Positions 52,188 through 63,837 of a stretch of 64,000 nucleotides of DNA are shown in pieces; within the stretch, counting starts at the first letter, position 1; every line of letters starts with the position of its first letter. The notes under the pieces are model-generated. The model was not told where the DNA came from. It did no database searches and was given only the letters and a program-made list of their open reading frames with translations. A program made the position numbers and the translations under genes. Source of the DNA: Monomorium pharaonis (lineage: Eukaryota; Arthropoda; Insecta; Hymenoptera; Formicidae); the NCBI RefSeq assembly GCF_013373865.1, contig NC_050474.1, positions 11,783,886-11,847,885 on the forward strand, written 5' to 3'.

Positions 52188-54042
52188 ATAGGGTATAGAG
52201 TGTATGTGGTCACGAGCGTGCGCACGTGGTCGCGGAGCATGATCTCATGTCGTTACGTTTCATCTGTATGACAGGTTTCATAACCTGAATATTCGCCAAC
52301 TTTAACGATTAATATCTCGAGATATTTGAGGTGATGTGTTTAAACTAAATAATTATCGAAATTTGTAATAATTGAAGTGCCGTGCTTTATGTTTTTAAAA
52401 TTATATTTGCATTTTATTAAATATATATTGTGTGATTGTCACAAGTGAGGTGAATAGGTATTCACAACTGTGTTAATTTAAATAATATTGAAGAAGTGGC
52501 AACAGGAATTACAAAAGGATCCATGCAGTTACAATACATGGGATTCATTTCAGCATGAGATTATCATTATTGTCTCCGCTATCTGAATCTTGTGCAATGT
52601 AACGAAATCATCAACATTGCAGCTTGACTAATCATTTGTATTTATTGAAGAAAAAATATAACTCTTTTTTGAAACATATGTTTAGATAATCATATTTGTT
52701 TTTAATTTGTCTTGTATATTTGTAATTCAGTGAATGGGTGTAAAGTGTTATGTTATATATTGTGTATAATTCCAAAATTTAATCAAATTTATGTAATTTT
52801 ATTTTTTAATGTTGCTGATATAACTTAGTTTATGACTATACTTTATTTTGCGAAGAGAATTGTGTAGATAAAACTGTATGGAATGCCGTTACAAAAAATG
52901 AAGAATATTTTAACAGGAATGAATTGTTATTACTGAAACATAATTATTAATTCTTTTCAAAACTTACTGGATTTTAATTATGAAAGCAACACCTTTATAT
53001 TTTAATTTTATCAAAAAATTTATGTGTATTAAAGTTATATTTTTAAAACATATGTATGTGTATGCTTATTGCACAAAGTGTTTGTTTTGCAAGATGTAAA
53101 ATTAGCAAAATGTAAAATGATATCAGGAAAGTAATGGATGGAATGCAGTTACAAAATATGAAATATGTGTCAACAGGCATAAACTCCTGTTGCTGAATTT
53201 GATCTTCATGACAGGTAATGTAATTAATTCTCTTTAATTTTACTTACTTTTTCAAGTTATATTTTTAACATATGTATGTTTTGCTTATTTTACAAAGTGA
53301 AAGAGTGCATTGTTATATACTTCTTGCATTACATTATTAACTCCTTGTTGAGACCAATACAAGTTCTAATACTATGAATGCAACTAATCTGACAGATTAA
53401 CTAGCCAAATCTTGATATTTCATGTTTAAGAAGAAATTTGTATGAAAGCGTAAGATATTGTATGATTCAATGTTCTCGGGTTGAGGCTTTCTAAATTAGA
53501 TTATATCAATACTACTGTGAACAAGTGCTGTTTGCATGGTTATTACGACATTAAAGTAATCTATAAATATTAAAAATTTCAATGTTTAACTTGGGAAAAT
53601 TCATGAAAAAAATTTTATTGAATCTATGTCTTTCAATGTGCTATTTTGCACGGTTATGCATTTTACTTACGAGTTGTCCAGGGTATATATATTTACAATT
53701 AAGTAAAATGGTTTAATTAATTGGACTAAGTTAAATTTTTAAATTACTATTATTTTTGTAAATTGTATTATTTTATATCGTGTTTAAAATTTGTTTTAAT
53801 GTATGCTTGCTACATTAATTATATGATTAAAATTATGTAAATAAATAAAATTCCTAACAAATCACATGTCACTGTAAAATGATATTGTGTCATGGAAATC
53901 ATCATTTTTTAGTTAATTATTTATGTATACTTACTAATACGTTATATTTAAAAAAATGTGTTTATGTATATGTATATGTATATGTTAGATAGTTAATTTA
54001 CTCAGTTAATCATCAACATTATGTATCCATGTATAAAATTTT

Positions 54043-54689
54043 GTAATGTCGTTGTAATTATCAATCTGTAATTATTTGTTTATACATATGTAATAAGTTG
54101 TATTTCAAAAATATTAGTCATGTATGGATCAGAGAGTCAATGTACTCTAACGTATACAATAATATATGGTAATTAACCATATATTAAATATACCCTTGTA
54201 ATGTCGTCAAAATCATTGATCTATAGTTATTTGTTTATATATACGTATCAACAAGTTATATTTCAAAAATATTGATTATGTATGCATCAAAGAGTAAATG
54301 TACTCTAATGTATGCAATAATATATGGTATCTAGCTGGTAGTTAACCATATATATTAGGTATAACCTCGTGATGTCGTTGAAATCATCAATCTGTAATTA
54401 TTTGTTTATACATATGCACTAATAAGTTGTATTTCAAAAATATTAGTCATGTATGCATCAGAAAGTCAATGTACTCTAATGTATGCAATAATATATGGTA
54501 ATTAACCATATATTAAATATACCCTTGTAATGTCGTCAAAATCATTGATCTATAGTTATTTGCTTATACATACGCACCAACAAGTTATATTTCAAAAATA
54601 TTGGTTATGTGTGAATCACAGAGTAAATGTACTCTAATGTATGCAATAATATATGGTAGTTTCTAGATGTCGTCAAAATCATCAATTGC

Positions 54690-54690
<1 letters not shown>
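54043..54690. repeat. ~160-bp tandem array, four and a half copies
   Basis: Units start TAATGTCGTCAAAATCATTG near 54,043, 54,198, 54,370 and 54,527, with a truncated start at 54,665. Each has TATTTCAAAAATATTGATTA and AATATATGGTAATTAACCAT. Unit lengths vary between ~138 and ~172 bp. The array merges into the right end of the 8.3-kb element. Confidence 0.85.

Positions 54691-54692
<2 letters not shown>

Positions 54693-54725
<33 letters not shown>
54693..54725. repeat. TA microsatellite
   Basis: About 16 TA dinucleotides at the junction of two elements; a similar run lies at 61,340-61,372. Confidence 0.9.
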
Positions 54726-54727
<2 letters not shown>

Positions 54728-55528
54728 AGGTGTTACAAAAGCATCGGATTTGCTTAGCACCATGCGATAGAGAATGAAAATCTAAGAAGAAATTAAGTTC
54801 ACTCCTTGTTATTAAAAATTGAAAAATGTTTCTAATAATTATCGATAAAATTCTTTGGAAGGCTACCAAAATTTTCAATGGAATTGTCGGTTATCGAGAA
54901 ATATTTCCATTTGGACGGGACTTAGAAAATTTTTGAATTTGTATCTTCAACTAAAGACATTTTTTATTCCGCAGTTTACAGTTTTCGAGTGCTAATAATC
55001 ATCGATAGAATTCTTCAGGCGGCTACCAGAACTGTCGATTACCGAAAAAAATTTTACCGTTATAGCTTACAAAGATTTGTCTATCAGACAAAGTAAGAAA
55101 AAATTTAATGGTAATTAAATTTATTTATTATAAAACGATAAAACGTTATAACAAGTGCTTCTTATAACAAGTGCTCAAAGTGTCCACCATTAGCTTCGAA
55201 ACATTTATTTGCTCTATTTATGACACTTTCCGTCAAAATGGAAATATTTCTCGGTAATTGACAGTTCTATTGAAAATTTTGGTAGCCTTTCAAAGAATTT
55301 TATCGATAATTATTAGCATTAGAAGCATTTTTTAATTTTTAATATCAAGGAGTCAACTTCACGCATTCTCCGTCACTGACTTTCTCTTGTCTCCGCGCTT
55401 ATTGACTTATTACAATATTAAATTAAGGTGAAACTATTTACCGTATCGAAAAATAGTATTAGACATTTCTTCTTAGATTTTCATTCTCTATCGCACGGTG
55501 CTAAGCAAATCTGATGCTAACACCCTGT
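54726..55528 (-). mobile_element. 0.8-kb TIR element with fossil transposase end
   Basis: ACAAGGTGTTACAAAAGCAT with GGATTTGCTTAGCACC at the left; GGTGCTAAGCAAATCTGATG and CTAACACCCTGT at the right; TA flanks. Further blocks (TTCTTTGGAAGGCTACC, TCGGTTATCGAGAAATATTT) are also mirrored. Confidence 0.8.
55162..55245 (-). pseudogene. Fossil transposase C-terminus
   Basis: On the minus strand: ISILTESVINRANKCFEANG then GHFEHLL and a stop. A C-terminus ending NGGHFEHLL is known from Tc/mariner-group transposases of insects with DUF4817-type N-termini. Its position inside a TIR element suggests an internal deletion of an autonomous copy. Family naming is from memory of the motif. Confidence 0.5.
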
Positions 55529-55675
55529 ATATAATTAATAATTAATGTGTATACTTATATTATTATATAAGTTCCGCAAATAACCTATGATTCAAATAAA
55601 TTAATTGATCAAAAAAATAGTTCCTTCATTTTTGGAAAAAGAATTATTGACAAAAAATGTGCGCAAATTTTTAGC

Positions 55676-57207
55676 TCAGTATATATTTTTAGTTAGAATT
55701 TTCTCTCGGTGTATAATACTTACTTCGTTAATAATTGTTGGATATGATAATTTTGTTCGTGCAAAATGCAAATGCCATGCGATAAATCCATACTTCGTAT
55801 ATGGCACAAGTGACCAAATCTGTTTCTGTACGAGTGACATTACTAAATCATAAAATTGAAACCATTCCAGAGACATAGGTACATTATCAAATTTCCGGTC
55901 ACAGACTTCAGGATAATTATGAAATATTCCTTGTGCCAACTTTTCCATTTCAGTTAAATAAATAAATAAATACTTAAAAACATGTATATAATAAATTTTT
56001 TAATGCATAAGAAAAATTGTAAATTATTAAAGTGTGTACACAATTTGTTTTACCATTTTGCACAGTTGTTGAAATATTCTGAATTCTTTCAGGAATAGGA
56101 AGACTCTCTCCTTTATTCATGGGAATCGTTAATATATTTCTCCACAAATCAAACAAATTCTTACGAGTGTCTTTTAGAGATAAATGATTTTTTAAATTAG
56201 CGCTACTCATATATTGTAACGCCCCTATGCAAGCTCGAACATCACAGCCAGATCTTTCTGCCATTTTTACAAGATCACCAAAAGCAACATTTAACTTTTC
56301 CTTTCTCGCCAAATTTATTAGACGTTTTGCTAATCTTAAAGGACTTATTTCTGGTACTGGAATTATCACAGCGGCGGCTCTCAACGTTCTATAAATGTAA
56401 AATTGAAAATATTACATTTGTTCTCTTAATAAAGGAATTATATATTTTTCTATATATATTTGTCTTTAATTAAAATTACCTTAACGAAGGAGTATATGGT
56501 CCATTACAAATACATACTATATTACGCGTACAGCCATTAGATGTTCTTTCCGATTGTCCCTTTCTTTTTTACCTTTCGACACTAATTTGCCTTAAATAAA
56601 TTTTAATAGAAACTCGATAGATGCAGCCGATGCACGATTTCATCAAAAATTTAACAATTTGGACAAGGATCAGCGCCCATCACAGCTTTCATTTCTGTTA
56701 ATGCAAGAAGAATCTGTCTGAAATAAAAATATAATATAATTTTCGAGCGTGTTGTTAATATCATGTAAATTTTATACATTATCAAAATAATTACTTAAAC
56801 AAATCTGGAGTCCTTTCATCGCTCGCATTGATTCTATAACGTAACTGGCATGTTTGGCTGCTATATGTGCTACAGTCGTTTTTCCCAATCCAGGTAGACC
56901 GCTAAGTAAGGTTATTCTTTTTATCGGATATCCTTTGCTATCCAATTCTTCAATATCTTTTTCATTATTAATATTATTTCTCTTTTCGAACATAGATGAT
57001 TGTTTTCTCTTTAGTTTTACAATATTCCGATTAAATATTATTTTAAAGCTTCAGCCAATGTAAAAACTGTTTGTTAACAGTTTCGTCCGTCAGTAACTCT
57101 AATTGTAAGTAAGATCGAGGTCGATATTTATTGACCCACAATTCACTATTCTTTATACTGCATAGATAAGATGATGGTCTCAATAACTCCTGTTTTTTGC
57201 CATCTAT
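55676..57207 (-). pseudogene. CHTF18: CHTF18 (Ctf18 clamp loader) pseudogene with introns
   Basis: Four exon-like blocks on minus: 57,207-~56,788, 56,718-56,480, 56,389-56,053 and ~55,950-55,676. They read SELWVNKYRPRSYLQLELLT, RITLLSGLPGLGKTT (Walker A), ASDERTPDLFK, ADPCPNC-stop-IFDE (Walker B region), VCICNDPYTPSLRTLRAAAV, GCDVRACIGALQYMSS, DTRKNLFDLW and LAQGIFHNYPEV. This order and wording is that of CHTF18, the large subunit of the alternative PCNA loader. Lesions: a frameshift after FLHWLKL, one before the NASDER block, a TAA just before the IFDE of Walker B, and another shift right after it. Splice signals survive (GTAATT, ATTTCAG, GTAATT, GTAAAAC), so it came from genomic DNA, not a processed transcript. 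Both ends of the gene are absent. Confidence 0.85.
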
Positions 57208-57462
57208 AATACATTACATTAATATTAAAGCATACAAAAATATAATATAAAGAAAAATTAAGGAATAGACATACAATCAAAAATAATATGATAAACAGGT
57301 CAATATATTGAGTCAAGACAAATTTTCCTAATACATTATAATTTATTAAATAAACATTATATAATTATAAACGACTAATAACCAGCTGTGTTAAAAAATG
57401 TTAAATTTCGAAACGTTTCGACTATACTTAATCCTCTTTAGTCATAATAAATTACCAATATG

Positions 57463-57833
57463 CCCAGATAGCCAAGCAAGATTAAGCATATCGGGCAAAT
57501 TAATGCACTGCATGTATGTTGTGAACTTGCCCACAATTTGCTGTCATTGTAATTTAACGTGGAACGAAGTTAACATCAGGAGAGCAAATAACCTTCATGA
57601 ATTTATAAAATTATAAGTGCATGCATTGAGGAATAATAAACTTGTCACATTGACAGCAATTGTGCATGCATGTTGACAACTTGCCGTCAGTTTGTTGAAT
57701 TCTAATGTAGAATTTTATATGATGTCAGAACAACAGACAGTTTGAGGAAACACCTTGGCTTTAGTTTGATAAAATTAATAGAGAATAAGTGACAGCAAAA
57801 TAACAACACGTTGCTTTCATTTGGCTATCTGGG
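57463..57833. mobile_element. CCCAG-family MITE, 371 bp
   Basis: CCCAGATAGCCAAGCAAG at the left, ATTTGGCTATCTGGG at the right, TG on both sides (57,461-57,462 and 57,834-57,835). AACTTGCCCACAATTTGCTG / AACTTGCCGTCAGTTTGTTG repeats lie inside. Confidence 0.85.
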
Positions 57834-58246
57834 TGTATGAACTTAAACATGAATTAAATAACGGACACGAAAATATAATGAAACAGTTAAAAATGATGAC
57901 CATTGAATAACCATAAAACAGCGCATGTCGTATCAAAATGTGTCATAATAAATAAAAACGTGAACTAATAAATAATACAATTAAATGAATAATAAAATGA
58001 AAAATAATGAAATTTTTTTACAAGTCGGTTTTCATATTAAAATAAATCTAAAAGATCAAAAATGATGGAATACGTGTTATGAATAATATAAACTGATATG
58101 CGTATTGTAAAAAACGGTGAACTTATATATGTTGATCCCAGATCTTAAAACATAATATTATATTAAAACGAGCAACACACAGAGTATTCTACAAAGCGTT
58201 AAAGATCAGTGTAACGTTTGGTAGTCAGAGGCAGAATGAGCGAAAT
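57834..58246. other. AT-rich spacer
   Basis: Nothing recognised on either strand. Confidence 0.4.
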
Positions 58247-58504
58247 TTATTTTCCATTAGTCATTTTCGACAAAATGTCAAATAAACAATAATAAGAATT
58301 GTCAAGACACTCCGTGTCCTTCTGTAAATTGCCATTAACTTGCTCCTTAAGATGAATCATTTTTGAAATTAACCTTTTTGGGTATCTTGATTTAGAATCT
58401 AATATCTTAACGTTATTCCAATCAAACACGTGGTTATTTTTTAGCATGTGTTCTGTTACGGGGTGTCTCGATGACACGGAGAATGTAGAAATAACAACAC
58501 ACAT
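58247..58504 (-). pseudogene. C-terminal fragment of a Penelope-like retroelement protein
   Basis: Open for 85 codons with HPVTEHMLKNNHVFDWNNVK, ILDSKSRYPKRLISKMIHLK and TECLDNSYYCLFDIL. The spacing of TEHxLxxxHxFDWxNVKIL and KRLxSEMxxIK resembles the tail of GIY-YIG-bearing Penelope-like polyproteins in arthropod genomes, from memory. No reverse transcriptase or GIY-YIG part is present nearby, so this is a short truncated copy. Confidence 0.5.
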
Positions 58505-58699
58505 TATTGCTGCTATAATTCACAGCAAATAAATACGAGATATTCCTTCTCATATTCGTTTTTAAATTTTACTTTTATAAACAGATTGATAATATTGTAT
58601 GATAATATTATTTTTAATTGCGTGTTGTGCACTTAATATGATATATTTACTTCTTATTTCTTTTTTTTATCTCTTGTATGTACATACTCTCTTTTAAAA

Positions 58700-58862
58700 C
58701 GAATGAGTCCCAGATGCGCACGTAATAAACGGACACAGCAAGATGAGTGAAACGGACACAGTAACAAACGGACACAGACCAAACGGACACAGTGCGAAAC
58801 GGACACAGTAACAGACGAACACAGACCAAATGCGCACAGTGCGAACCAAATGCACACACGGA
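58700..58862. repeat. Minisatellite of ~16-bp GGACACAG units, left block
   Basis: About ten AAACGGACACAGACC / CGAAACGGACACAGTAAC variants in one orientation. The inverse block lies at 59,100-59,370, on the other side of the microsatellite unit. Confidence 0.85.
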
Positions 58863-58864
58863 AA

Positions 58865-59085
<221 letters not shown>

Positions 59086-59099
59086 CTGCTTGCAATGTA

Positions 59100-59370
59100 C
59101 ATGGATTGCATTTGGTCCGTGCGCACGTGCAGTGTGCGCATGTGCAGTGTGCGCATTTGGTTCGTGTGCATTTGGTTCGTGCGCATTTGGTCTGTGTCCG
59201 TTTCGCTCTGTGCGCATTTGGTCTGTGTCCGTTTGTTACTGTGTCTGTTTCGCTCTGTGCGCATTTGGTCTGTGTCCGTTTGTTACTGTGTCCGTTTGGT
59301 CTGTGTCCGTTTGTTACTGTGTCCGTTTCACTCAGCCTGCTGTGTCCGTTTATTACTGTGCGCATCTGGG
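59100..59370. repeat. Minisatellite of ~16-bp units, right inverted block
   Basis: GGTCTGTGTCCGTTTGTTAC and TGTGCGCATTTGGT variants, about 16 copies, in the opposite orientation to 58,700-58,862. Confidence 0.85.
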
Positions 59371-59531
59371 ACGCTCCCTTTAAAACAACTAAAAATTAAA
59401 TTATAATACCATGTTTTAATTAATATAACTTTCTAATGTCTTCAATAATTTTATTTTTGTCTTACGGTCACGTCTGCTCTTGTCTACAATACTACGAGTT
59501 CGCAACTGTCGTCACAGCGCAATCCAAGATT

Positions 59532-59830
59532 CCCAGATAGCAAAATGCTAGCAGTATGCCAGCACTATGCCAGCAGATTCAATCATGAATTTGCAGCAGA
59601 TTTCACTCTGCTACGTCCTCATTAAGCTTTATTTCTGCCAGCACGCTGTGCTAACACAATGTGACAGCAGAAACGCAGCAGATACAAAGCAGGACGTGTC
59701 GTCATGATGTGACACTAGAAACGCAGTCGATATCAAACAGAGTCTGCAATATCAGTTACTGACAGCAAATGTATAGCAGAAATCGAGCATGATCTGTTGT
59801 CACAATGTGACAGTAGAAATATGGCAGAAA
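59532..59830. repeat. CCCAGATAGC end without a clear partner
   Basis: CCCAGATAGCAAAATGCTAG starts a stretch with repeated CAGCAGATT, GACAGCAGAAACGCAGCAG and TGTGACA words. No matching right end was found, so it is a probable truncated member of the CCCAG family. Confidence 0.5.
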
Positions 59831-59866
59831 TAAATCATGAATTATATTTAAATGATATTTAAAAAT

Positions 59867-60157
59867 GATGTGCACCACGTGGAGAATGACGATTTTGTGC
59901 ATCATGTGGTCCTGAAAAGGCTGATTTTTTAGAAAAAATTTGAACTTTTATTTTTTATGATTAGCATGTGTATATGTATGTTTACGTGTATGTGTGGGTT
60001 TATGAGTATAGATGAATCTGATCTTCTGTTGACTTCAGTGAAATTGGTGCGTCAGCTATCCGTTATATTCAGATCAGTAAGTACAAATTTGCACCGATGA
60101 ATTTCAGAGCCACATGATGTTCAAAATCCGATCGTCATTCTCCACGTGGTGCACATC
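59867..60157. mobile_element. MITE with GATGTGCACCACGTGGAGAA ends
   Basis: GATGTGCACCACGTGGAGAA and TGACGAT at the left, inverse at the right (ATCGTCATTCTCCACGTGG), and inner CATCATGTGG / CCACATGATG. Confidence 0.85.
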
Positions 60158-60165
60158 GGGTCACT

Positions 60166-60660
60166 TTGATGACGGCGGTATGATTGAGTTAAACACGAAT
60201 AAAATCAATGTTCAATATCATATTGATACTCAAAATTCATGATATTCAAAAATACCGTATTTATTCGTTAAAATACCCTAAAATGCAGTGCAAATTTCAA
60301 ACTCGTGTGCAATCAACAAAAAACATCGTATCGACGTGTATTTTTTTTTAATTGCTTAGAAAAGAATGAACTTTAAGAATCTGATTTAATATTAGCAAGA
60401 TTTTAACGAGAAACTTGTGCAAAATGATAACAAACTTTTACTTTTTTTAATTAAAAAACACATGTTTGGTTTTTATGCGATACAAAAAGTTCGCATTTAA
60501 CAAATCAAACTTTCGCGTAGGGATTTTCAAAGTAAAGTCTTTGCCCTTTAATTTAAAAAAAAGTACATGTAATTTGGATGATTTTTCGCAAAGTTGCATC
60601 ACTTTGAACATTGCCTAAAAATCAATAAAAAATTTTGTTTCGTTTTTTTTTGCGCCAGTG
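60166..60660. repeat. Right ~490-bp terminal inverted repeat, Tc1-like end
   Basis: Inverse of 45,420-45,898, ending TTTGCGCCAGTG next to TA. Differences include a longer T-run and ATGACGGCGG versus CATTAAAGTG spacing changes. Confidence 0.8.
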
Positions 60661-60662
60661 TA

Positions 60663-61338
60663 TATGCGCAAACATATTATAGCAAACATATTAGCGCATG
60701 TAATCATTAAAATAATTACATTATTATTATTTTTATAATAATAATAAAACTATAAAAAACAATTTTAGTTTTTAATTTGACTTATTAATGGCATGAAGTA
60801 TGATAATATTATATATGCTAGATGTTATAATGTAACTAAATCGCAAAAAAATTTCTTGAAGCTTTCTACAGCTTTTTTAAATTAATAAAATATATTTTTT
60901 AATATTCTCTTCAGATTTTTTTGATAAATCATAATCATCATCAGAGAATATTTTTGTACCTGTAAGCAAATTTGTATTAAAACATAATAGAACAAATATT
61001 AACAGAATAATTAATATAACAATAGAACATATGATAGCTAAAACAAATAGAACAATTAATACATAGAACAAATAGAACAATAGAACATTATTGACAGAAC
61101 AATTAATAGAACAATAGAACATATCAATAAAATAATTAAAATTTTTTAAATCAAAATTATAATTGGTTCACTACGAGAATCAAAAACAAATCTATAATAT
61201 TATCCTTAATACAACATATGTTGAAAAGGCATCTAGAGAATGTTATATGAATCAAATGACATTTTCTGGATAATCTCTCGACGTCTTTTGATGTATTGTA
61301 TTGTTAAGGATGCCATCATTGTTACACATAAAAAACGT

Positions 61339-61376
<38 letters not shown>

Positions 61377-61733
61377 AGAAGCACGAAAATTACACCTAAA
61401 ATATTACGAGTTGTAAAAAAATAACCTCAGGTCTAGCGGAGTGTACGAAAGCAAAGTTTACAAAAATTACTTACACCAACGTTAAAACTGGTGAAAAAAA
61501 TGTAACCTCAATTTAACTTATATAAGTCGACTCCCAACGTTGGTATAACTTAAATTTGATTCCCCAAATCAGTGCAAAAGAAGGTCTAAACGACGTAGCG
61601 AAAACGTTGGATATCAACATTAAGTGTGTTTATCTTAACGTCGGGCGGACGTCAAAATGCTGCTTGGGTTGCATCTTAAGACTGTATTTAAGATGATCTT
61701 AAATATAAGAATCAACTATGAATACCGGCCATA
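60663..61733. other. AT-rich spacer
   Basis: Includes irregular ATAGAACAAT repeats (60,985-61,120) and a TA run (61,340-61,372). No gene recognised. Confidence 0.4.
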
Positions 61734-61844
61734 GGCCCGTATTCAGAATGCTATTCAATAGAAAAACCTGTTTTTTATAATACAGATTCTTCTATTGGAT
61801 AACAACGCGCTAACATTTTTGTTAGCGCGTTTTGAATACGGGCC
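61734..61844. mobile_element. MITE with GGCCCGTATTCA ends
   Basis: GGCCCGTATTCAGAATGC against GCGCGTTTTGAATACGGGCC, with inner GCGCGCTAAC / GTTAGCGCGT and CTATTCAATAG words. Confidence 0.85.
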
Positions 61845-61873
61845 TTAGGCCGGATCTACAATAGGTATAGTAA

Positions 61874-62906
61874 CCCAGCTAGCCAGGCCTGTTAAAATCA
61901 CATATCGTGAAAGCTTTACAGCAAGGATTTTTTCAATTTTGACAACAATTTTATGACAAGTAATTGTCTGTTGCTTTGTTTTCTAAAAGTTTTGAGCAAA
62001 TTTACGGCAAAAGTTTTCATTACACGATGCTGCAAATAACAGAGAAAGACTTGTACATAAATATTACGTATAGAAATTACAAGATTTGTTCCGACACGAT
62101 AAAATGCAAAATTTAAGCAAATAACAGAGCAAACCTTGCTACACGGCATGACAATAAATTTATGACAGAAACAGGAAATCTTGTTAAGCACAGAATAACG
62201 GCAAATTAGTAGCAAGAACAAAATAAAACTTGCCGAGCATACTTTCGCAACAAAATTGCGACAAGGTGTGTCCGTAAACAGCTTAGTTTTTGTTGGCAAG
62301 GTTTGTCGCAAATAGTATGACGCACATTTTATGCAAATAACAGGGTTGAATTACCGGGTTTTAAATTTTATTTCTGACTTTACTATCTATCTCGAGATGG
62401 CGCATTTCTCGTGAAAAAGATTTATCTACTGGATTAATAAAAGGGGCTCGTCGAGAACAGAGAACCAAGTACGATTGCACCATTCACATTTGATATTGGA
62501 CTAATCAGTCTAATATTTTATTTTTGTTGATTTAAATTTCGACAACATTTGTTCTATTCTTGCCACAAATTTGCTATCATATTGTGCATAGCAAGGTTTG
62601 CCTTGTTTTTGCCACAAATTTACTATCATGCTATGTACAGCAAGGTTTGCTCTATTCTTGCCACAAATTTGTTATCATATTGTGTACAGCAAGGTTTGCC
62701 TTGTTCTTGCTGCAAATTTGTTGTTATGCTTTACTAGCAAATTTTACCCTGTTATTTGCATAAAATATGCGTCATACTATTTACAACAAGCCTTCCCAGC
62801 AAAAGCTAAGCTTAATGCGGACACACCTTGTCGTAATTTTGTTGCAAAGATTTGCTCGAGTTTGCGGCAAACTTCGCGCAAAGTTTGCATCATTTTGCTA
62901 GCTGGG
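61874..62906. mobile_element. CCCAG-family element, 1.03 kb, with internal tandem repeats
   Basis: CCCAGCTAGCCAGG at the left, ATTTTGCTAGCTGGG at the right, AA on both sides (61,872-61,873 and 62,907-62,908). Both halves carry GCAAACCTTGCTA / AGCAAGGTTTGCC blocks in inverse orientation. The right half has about four ~57-bp direct repeats with TTGCCACAAATTTGCTATCA (62,560-62,745). Confidence 0.85.
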
Positions 62907-62908
62907 AA

Positions 62909-63680
62909 GCCTTAAGCTATAAGAAATTAATCAATTATGGCTCTTTTCCAGTTACGTACACAGACGACACAGTGTAACACAGTGCAAAGCCGGGACTAGG
63001 GTGCAGCGAACGAGACACTTGCCTCATGTAAATATTTGAAGGGGCGAGAAAATGGCAATAAAAATTTCTATATATTTTAAAGTCGAATTAGTAGAGACGT
63101 CCGTACCGAAATGTAGGGAGGTCCAGGTTTGAACCTTGGCTGGGGTAATATTTTTTGTTGCAATAAATTTTTTACAGTGTTTTAAAATGCTTATTAGCAT
63201 CAGTATTATTAAATTGCTCGTAAATTTAATTTGTGATATTACATACTTTAGCTTCAGTTTAAGACTGTGATTTAAGACTGACAAATAATCGGCGCGCAGT
63301 TTGTTTGAACTGGAAATGGTAAAATTCACGCAAAATATTATAATAGACACCAAGATTCGCTTTGAGCGAATAAGCTCTCTCCTTTGCTTATTTTGTATTA
63401 TTCATTTATCGATCGATTTACACTTATTATTATATATTATTTTAATTCATTTGCTACTAACGGTGAGTATAATTACTCGCCGTTGAACACTCTCTGTGTA
63501 CAGTAGAACCTCTCATAATTGACTTGATGCGGAGACAATGAGTTATGTAAACCAATAGCATGCTAGAATATGTAAGGATATAAATTTTGATAAAATAATT
63601 GACGATTTTGCAGCTGTCAAAGCACGAAAAGCATTACTGTAAATGAAAAATACATTTTCTGTGATTTTTTACAAGAATTG
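62909..63680. other. Spacer with a tRNA-like B box
   Basis: CCAGGTTTGAACCTTGG at ~63,122-63,138 resembles a T-arm/B box, but no acceptor or anticodon arm can be folded around it. It may be a SINE trace or chance. Otherwise nothing recognised. Confidence 0.3.
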
Positions 63681-63681
63681 A

Positions 63682-63837
63682 CCTAGCAAACACAAAGTTA
63701 CATGTAACGTGCTTGTTAGTTGTAATTTTCCACTCAATAATATAATTGCAATATAACACACGTGTTATATTACAATTACATTGTTGAGTGGGAAATTACA
63801 ACTAACAGGTACGTTACATGTAACTTGGTGTTTGGTG
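63682..63837. mobile_element. Foldback MITE (GTTACATGTAACGT type)
   Basis: CCTAGCAAACACAAAGTTAC at the left, GTAACTTGGTGTTTGGTGGG at the right, arms ~65 bp nearly to the centre (CACACGTGTTATATT). Confidence 0.85.

Larger units (their letters stand above)
47570..53253. mobile_element. Foldback element with ~1.06-kb arms
   Basis: Left arm 47,570-48,632 and right arm 52,195-53,253 are inverse and ~95% alike, from the outer GAAAAAGTAAGTAAAATT to the inner ACCACATACACTCTAT. Mutations differ between arms (for example CATACCGACG versus CATACAGATG), so they are not one collapsed repeat. The 3.56-kb loop consists almost wholly of nested MITEs. Confidence 0.9.
46355..54698. mobile_element. 8.3-kb element with 30-bp inverted ends and subterminal repeat arrays
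   Basis: ATATATTTGGCAATTGATGG then CTTTGACGAC at 46,355-46,384 is the inverse of 54,669-54,698 at 28 of 30 positions. Inside the left end lies a 64-bp palindromic minisatellite; inside the right end lies a ~160-bp array whose units contain GTCGTCAAAATCAT. The two ends share the TTTGACGAC word, as expected for transposase-binding subterminal repeats. No transposase was found inside. Confidence 0.6.

Noticed and set aside
63080..63150. tRNA gene
   Set aside because: Only a T-arm-like CCAGGTTTGAACCTTGG is present; no acceptor stem, D arm or anticodon arm can be placed.
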